Source of the DNA: Atlanticothrix silvestris CENA357 | GTDB taxonomy: Bacteria; Cyanobacteriota; Cyanobacteriia; Cyanobacteriales; Nostocaceae | Assembly: GCF_016056295.1 (NCBI RefSeq) | Contig: NZ_JAECZB010000020.1 | Location: 1 to 56,494, forward strand | Length of the DNA: 56,494 nt | Reading direction: 5' to 3' | Part shown: piece after piece, positions 52,675 through 56,494 of the stretch | Layout: each line of letters begins with the position of its first letter | How positions within the stretch are numbered: position 1 is the stretch's first letter | Translations under genes and position numbers: made by a program | The notes under the pieces: generated by a model | Told to the model about the DNA's origin: nothing | The model's input: only the letters and a program-made list of their open reading frames with translations | Database searches by the model: none

Positions 52675-52872
52675 TTACAAATATGGGAGCATCAAACGCA
52701 CGTTATCTGCATCGCGTTCGTCTACAAGTGCTGTCTTAGACAAGTTACGCTTTTTGTTGGAAGACTTGTGTTCTAACAGGTGATTTTTGAAGGCTTTACG
52801 ACGCACGATTTTACCTGTGCCAGTGGCACGGAATCGCTTCGCTGCTGCTTTACGGGTCTTTAGTTTAGGCAT
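52675..52872 (-). CDS. rpmI: 50S ribosomal protein L35
   Basis: The 65-residue basic protein is L35: [20 protein letters not shown], then [20 protein letters not shown], then [20 protein letters not shown]. It is first in the rpmI-rplT operon. The 590-base upstream region is shared with divergent uvrA and may hold an autoregulatory leader, which I could not identify. Confidence 0.97.
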   Translation of the reverse strand: MPKLKTRKAAAKRFRATGTGKIVRRKAFKNHLLEHKSSNKKRNLSKTALVDERDADNVRLMLPYL

Positions 52873-53461
52873 GGTCTAGCTTTGAATCGACACAATCCAT
52901 AATTATATACTAAGCTCATGGGATTGAGTGAATTGCTGACTCAGAGTTTTATAAATGAGGCAGGAGGAGCAAATCACTCATGAGATTCGACCCCTCCTGA
53001 TTTGGAACTATCGCCGTTGAGTCAAGCTAAAAAGCCTCATGTAGACACGGGATTTATCGCGTCCGATAACACAATTATCTGCTCTTGCTTCTCAATAATT
53101 CGGTAATAAAACTCGATACACAGTCCTATATATATTTGCGATAACTTTACCCATAGGAGGATGTTTAATCTAAATGCCTTTAAAGTTTGCAAACAAAGGA
53201 AGATGTCTGCGGCCTGAATATAGAGTAATCCCTACCTAAAACAGTACTATTGTTCTACTATAACCACAGTAAAGATATTATTATTAAGGACTGTTTCATT
53301 AAATTAAGTCTGAAGTGTTAAGGATAAAGTAAGAAATTGGTATATTCTTCGCCTCTTATGGGCAAAGAAATCAGATTTTTCCAGATTCATGCCTTATTCC
53401 TTGATACTGTATTATTTTACACTTAATGTTTGTGCCTTTATTTCACTATTAGCCTGCCGAT
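52873..53461. other. 589-bp divergent intergenic region between rpmI and uvrA
   Basis: No gene is seen. CAGGAGG (about 52962) and CCTCCTG (about 52995) could pair over a loop of about 27 bases. Promoters for both flanking genes are expected. No L20-binding leader structure was recognised by eye. Confidence 0.4.
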
Positions 53462-56416
53462 ATGTCAGAGAACAAGCTAGCCGCATCCCTCAATGGACAT
53501 CTTCCGCACCCTAACCATAATGACCGGAACACAATTCGGATTAGGGGTGCTAGGCAGCATAATCTGAAAAATATTGATTTGGAATTGCCACGCGATCGCC
53601 TGATTGTGTTTACTGGTGTATCTGGTTCGGGTAAGTCTTCTTTGGCTTTTGATACCATTTTTGCTGAAGGGCAACGTCGCTATGTCGAATCTCTCAGCGC
53701 CTACGCGCGGCAATTTTTAGGACAATTGGATAAACCGGATGTGGAAGCGATTGAAGGCTTAAGTCCGGCAATTTCCATTGACCAAAAATCTACATCTCAT
53801 AACCCTCGTTCTACAGTCGGGACGGTTACAGAGATTTACGATTATTTACGGCTGTTATTTGGGCGTGCTGGTGAACCCCATTGTCCGATATGCGATCGCT
53901 CTATTGCACCCCAGACAATTGATGAGATGTGCGATCGCATTTCAGAATTACCAGACCGCACTCGGTTTCAAATTCTCGCCCCTGTTGTCCGGGGTAAAAA
54001 AGGTACTCACCGCAAACTTTTATCGAGTCTGGCCTCCCAAGGTTTTGTTCGTGTCCGCATTGATGGCGAAGTCCGGGAATTGTCAGACTCGATTGAATTA
54101 GATAAAAATTTAACTCACACGATTGAAGTTGTAATTGATCGCTTGGTGAAAAAACCAGACATCCAAGAACGTTTGGTCGATTCTCTATCTACGTGTCTAA
54201 AGCAATCAGGCGGTATTGCTAACATTGTTATTAGTCAGTCGTCAGTAGTCAGTAGTGATAATCAACAAACAACTGACAAGGAACAACTGACAACTGACAG
54301 CGAAGAAGAATTAGTATTTTCGGAAAACTTTGCTTGTCCAGTACATGGGGCGGTAATGGAGGAATTATCGCCGCGTTTATTCTCGTTTAATTCGCCTTAT
54401 GGTGCTTGTCCCAATTGTCATGGAATTGGGACTTTAAGAAGATTTGCACCCGATTTGGTAGTACCTAACCCCGAAGCACCAATTTATGCTGCGATCGCGC
54501 CTTGGTCAGAAAAAGATAATTCATATTATCTGGAATTACTTTATAGTTTGGGTCAAGCTCATGGGTTTGAGTTACAAACACATTGGAAAAATTTGACAGA
54601 AGAACAACAGCAGATTGTTTTGTATGGGGAGAAGGAAGAACGTAGACGCGCTAGCGGCTTGCCGCAGGCTACCGCAGAGGCGCGGAAAACGCAGAGTTTT
54701 AAAGGTGCTATTCCGATTTTACAGCGGCAATATGAAGGGGGTTCGGAGTTAATTAAGCAAAAATTAGAGCAGTATTTAGTTGATCAACCATGTGAAGTTT
54801 GCGGGGGGAAACGATTAAAACCGGAAGCTTTGGCGGTACGATTGGGACAATATGGAATTTTAGATTTAACTGGGGTATCGATTCGAGATTGTCAAGAAAG
54901 AACTGCTCAGTTAAAGTTGAGCGATCGCCAGATGCAAATTGCTGATTTAGTGCTTAGAGAAATTAAAGCTAGATTGCAATTTTTGTTGGATGTAGGTTTA
55001 GATTACCTGACTCTTGATCGTCCCGCGATGACTCTTTCTGGTGGCGAAGCCCAACGGATTCGTCTTGCAACTCAAATTGGTTCTGGTTTAACTGGGGTTC
55101 TCTACGTTTTAGATGAACCGAGTATTGGTTTACATCAACGAGATAATGGACGCTTACTCAAAACTTTAACTAAATTGCGTGATTTGGGTAATACATTAAT
55201 TGTGGTTGAGCATGATGAAGAAACAATTCGTGCAGCTAATCACATTGTTGATATTGGGCCAGGTGCAGGAATCCACGGCGGAAATATTATCGCCCAAGGT
55301 GATTTGCAGGCTTTGCTCACAGCAGAAGATTCTTTGACTGGTGCTTATTTATCTGGACGACGAGTAATTAATACACCAGCAGAACGCCGACCAGGAAATG
55401 GGCGCAGTCTGGTAATTAATAATGCCCATCGCAACAATTTAAGAAATATCGATGTAGAAATCCCATTGGGTAAACTTGTTGCTGTTACTGGTGTTTCGGG
55501 TTCAGGTAAATCGACTTTAATTAACGAATTACTTTACCCATCACTGCAACACCACTTGACGAAAAAAGTTCCTTTACCTAAACAGTTACAGGAAATTAAG
55601 GGATTAAATGCAGTCGATAAAGCGATCGTTATAGATCAGTCCCCAATAGGACGCACACCACGTTCTAATCCTGCAACTTACACAGGTATTTTTGATGCGA
55701 TTCGAGATGTATTTTCTCAAACAGTAGAAGCCAAAGCTAGGGGTTATAAACCTGGACAATTTTCTTTCAATGTCAAAGGTGGACGTTGCGAAGCTTGTAG
55801 TGGACAAGGTGTAAATGTCATTGAAATGAACTTTTTGCCTGATGTTTATGTCCAATGCGAAATTTGTAAAGGTGCAAGATATAACCGTGAAACTTTGCAG
55901 GTAAAGTACAAAGACAAGTCTATTTCTGATGTTCTCAACATGACAGTTGAGGAAAGTTTAGAGTTTTTTCAAAATATCCCCAAAGCTGTGACTCGTTTGC
56001 AAACTTTATATGATGTAGGTTTGGGTTATGTAAAACTTGGACAACCTGCGACTACGTTATCTGGTGGTGAAGCTCAAAGAGTGAAATTAGCCACAGAACT
56101 ATCGCGCCGCGCCACAGGTAAAACGCTTTATTTAATAGATGAACCAACTACAGGTTTATCTTTTTATGATGTTCACAAATTGTTAGATGTATTGCAACGT
56201 TTGGTGGATAAAGGCAATTCGATTTTAGTCATTGAACACAACTTAGATGTGATTCGTTGTGCTGATTGGGTGATTGATTTAGGGCCTGAAGGTGGCGATA
56301 AAGGGGGAGAAATCATTGCTGTAGGGACACCAGAGGAAATTGCCAAAAATCCTCGGTCTTATACTGGACAGTATTTGCAGCAGGTATTACAGCAGTATCC
56401 AGCGATGAAAAAGTAG
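53462..56416 (+). CDS. uvrA: excinuclease ABC subunit A
   Basis: UvrA is the damage-recognition ATPase of nucleotide excision repair. The 984-residue protein has two ABC modules: Walker A GVSGSGKSSLAFDTIF (near 54) and GVSGSGKSTLINELL (near 680), and signatures LSGGEAQRIRLATQ and LSGGEAQRVKLATE. Zinc sites are CPICDR with later CPVHG/CPNCHG, CEVCGGKR, and CEACSGQG with CEICKG. It is about 40 residues longer than usual. The extra length matches two in-frame stretches of repeat-derived sequence, at about residues 258-282 and 393-413. The start and full frame are otherwise normal, so the gene is probably functional. Confidence 0.96.
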   Translation: MSENKLAASLNGHLPHPNHNDRNTIRIRGARQHNLKNIDLELPRDRLIVFTGVSGSGKSSLAFDTIFAEGQRRYVESLSAYARQFLGQLDKPDVEAIEGLSPAISIDQKSTSHNPRSTVGTVTEIYDYLRLLFGRAGEPHCPICDRSIAPQTIDEMCDRISELPDRTRFQILAPVVRGKKGTHRKLLSSLASQGFVRVRIDGEVRELSDSIELDKNLTHTIEVVIDRLVKKPDIQERLVDSLSTCLKQSGGIANIVISQSSVVSSDNQQTTDKEQLTTDSEEELVFSENFACPVHGAVMEELSPRLFSFNSPYGACPNCHGIGTLRRFAPDLVVPNPEAPIYAAIAPWSEKDNSYYLELLYSLGQAHGFELQTHWKNLTEEQQQIVLYGEKEERRRASGLPQATAEARKTQSFKGAIPILQRQYEGGSELIKQKLEQYLVDQPCEVCGGKRLKPEALAVRLGQYGILDLTGVSIRDCQERTAQLKLSDRQMQIADLVLREIKARLQFLLDVGLDYLTLDRPAMTLSGGEAQRIRLATQIGSGLTGVLYVLDEPSIGLHQRDNGRLLKTLTKLRDLGNTLIVVEHDEETIRAANHIVDIGPGAGIHGGNIIAQGDLQALLTAEDSLTGAYLSGRRVINTPAERRPGNGRSLVINNAHRNNLRNIDVEIPLGKLVAVTGVSGSGKSTLINELLYPSLQHHLTKKVPLPKQLQEIKGLNAVDKAIVIDQSPIGRTPRSNPATYTGIFDAIRDVFSQTVEAKARGYKPGQFSFNVKGGRCEACSGQGVNVIEMNFLPDVYVQCEICKGARYNRETLQVKYKDKSISDVLNMTVEESLEFFQNIPKAVTRLQTLYDVGLGYVKLGQPATTLSGGEAQRVKLATELSRRATGKTLYLIDEPTTGLSFYDVHKLLDVLQRLVDKGNSILVIEHNLDVIRCADWVIDLGPEGGDKGGEIIAVGTPEEIAKNPRSYTGQYLQQVLQQYPAMKK
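54234..54300. repeat. heptamer repeat array inserted in frame within uvrA
   Basis: The bases CAGTCGTCAGTAGTCAGTAG, then an AACAACTGACAACTGACAGC block about 40 bases on, belong to the TGACAAC/GTCAGTT family also seen at four intergenic sites. Here they encode SQSSVVSSDNQQTTDKEQLT, followed by TDSEEE. It appears to form a surface loop insertion before the CPVHG zinc motif. Confidence 0.8.
54640..54700. repeat. GC-rich dispersed repeat inserted in frame within uvrA
   Basis: GTAGACGCGCTAGCGGCTTG, then CCGCAGGCTACCGCAGAGGC, resembles a dispersed Nostoc repeat type normally found between genes. In this frame it encodes RRRASGLPQATAEARKTQ, between KEE and SFKGAIPILQRQY of UvrA. Confidence 0.7.
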
Positions 56417-56432
56417 GATAGCGATCGCTGCA

Positions 56433-56494
56433 CGTAATTCGTAATTCGTAATTCGTAATTCGTAATTCGTAATTCGTAATTCGTAATTCGTAAT
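56433..56494. repeat. CGTAATT heptanucleotide tandem repeat (about 9 units, cut by window end)
   Basis: Perfect tandem CGTAATT units start 17 bases after the uvrA stop, just after a GCGATCGC octamer, and run to the window edge. It is a different heptamer from the TGACAAC family. Confidence 0.9.

Noticed and set aside
52873-53461. L20-type autoregulatory leader upstream of rpmI
   Set aside because: No convincing long-range pairing mimicking the rRNA binding site could be found by eye.
56433-56494. Tandem repeats at the window end and heptamer arrays as possible CRISPR arrays
   Set aside because: The units are 7 bases and directly adjacent, with no spacers and no cas genes.

Overview
The window comes from a filamentous, heterocyst-forming cyanobacterium of the Nostocales (Nostoc, Calothrix or a close relative). 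Evidence: a fraC-fraD-fraE filament-integrity operon, chlB of the light-independent protochlorophyllide reductase, cyanobacteria-specific families (DUF2301, DUF3727, a Ycf37-type TPR protein), many HIP1 octamers (GCGATCGC), heptanucleotide short tandem repeats, and moderately AT-rich DNA. No rRNA, tRNA or CRISPR array was seen.

Layout. 1-561: the end of an IS630-type element sits inside dprA, leaving only the N-terminal part of the gene. 562-2323: long gene-free stretch. 2324-21891: an exopolysaccharide locus, all on the + strand: initiating sugar-phosphate transferase, PssD/PssE-type split glycosyltransferase, Wzc-like tyrosine autokinase, Wzy-like polymerase, two GT4 glycosyltransferases, a zinc-ribbon methyltransferase, a GT8-like transferase, Wzx-like flippase and an OafA-type acyltransferase. 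The end of this locus is unusual: a LamG lectin-like protein, a phytanoyl-CoA-dioxygenase-like oxygenase and a stand-alone A-PCP-TE NRPS module. Together they look like a Wzy-dependent pathway with an added amino-acid or acyl decoration branch. No outer-membrane exporter (Wza) gene is present.

22031-33697: mostly housekeeping genes: DUF2301 membrane protein, SAM hydrolase, PRC/DUF2382 stress protein, SLH protein, sppA, GNAT-ruvX-DUF3727, purN and a sugar ABC permease. 33811-42827: a large PAS/GAF hybrid histidine kinase, a pentapeptide-repeat protein, fraCDE, a double-domain cobalamin-adenosyltransferase-like protein and a 36-residue membrane peptide.

43145-46961 is the most unusual region. 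chlB is followed by three further partial copies of its own 3' end (last 23 codons plus stop, all in the same orientation), separated by small islets that carry a hypothetical gene, a toxin-antitoxin pair with a broken toxin, and a membrane-protein gene with a partial duplicate. Differences between the copies are largely synonymous, so the copies probably diverged while each was part of a working chlB. This suggests repeated replacement of the chlB tail by incoming DNA.

47271-56416: two overlapping small genes, a copper amine oxidase, a DapF-family protein in which both catalytic cysteines are serine, a Ycf37-like TPR protein, a solute-binding protein, rplT, rpmI and uvrA. uvrA carries two in-frame insertions of genomic repeat sequence. 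The window ends in a CGTAATT heptamer array.
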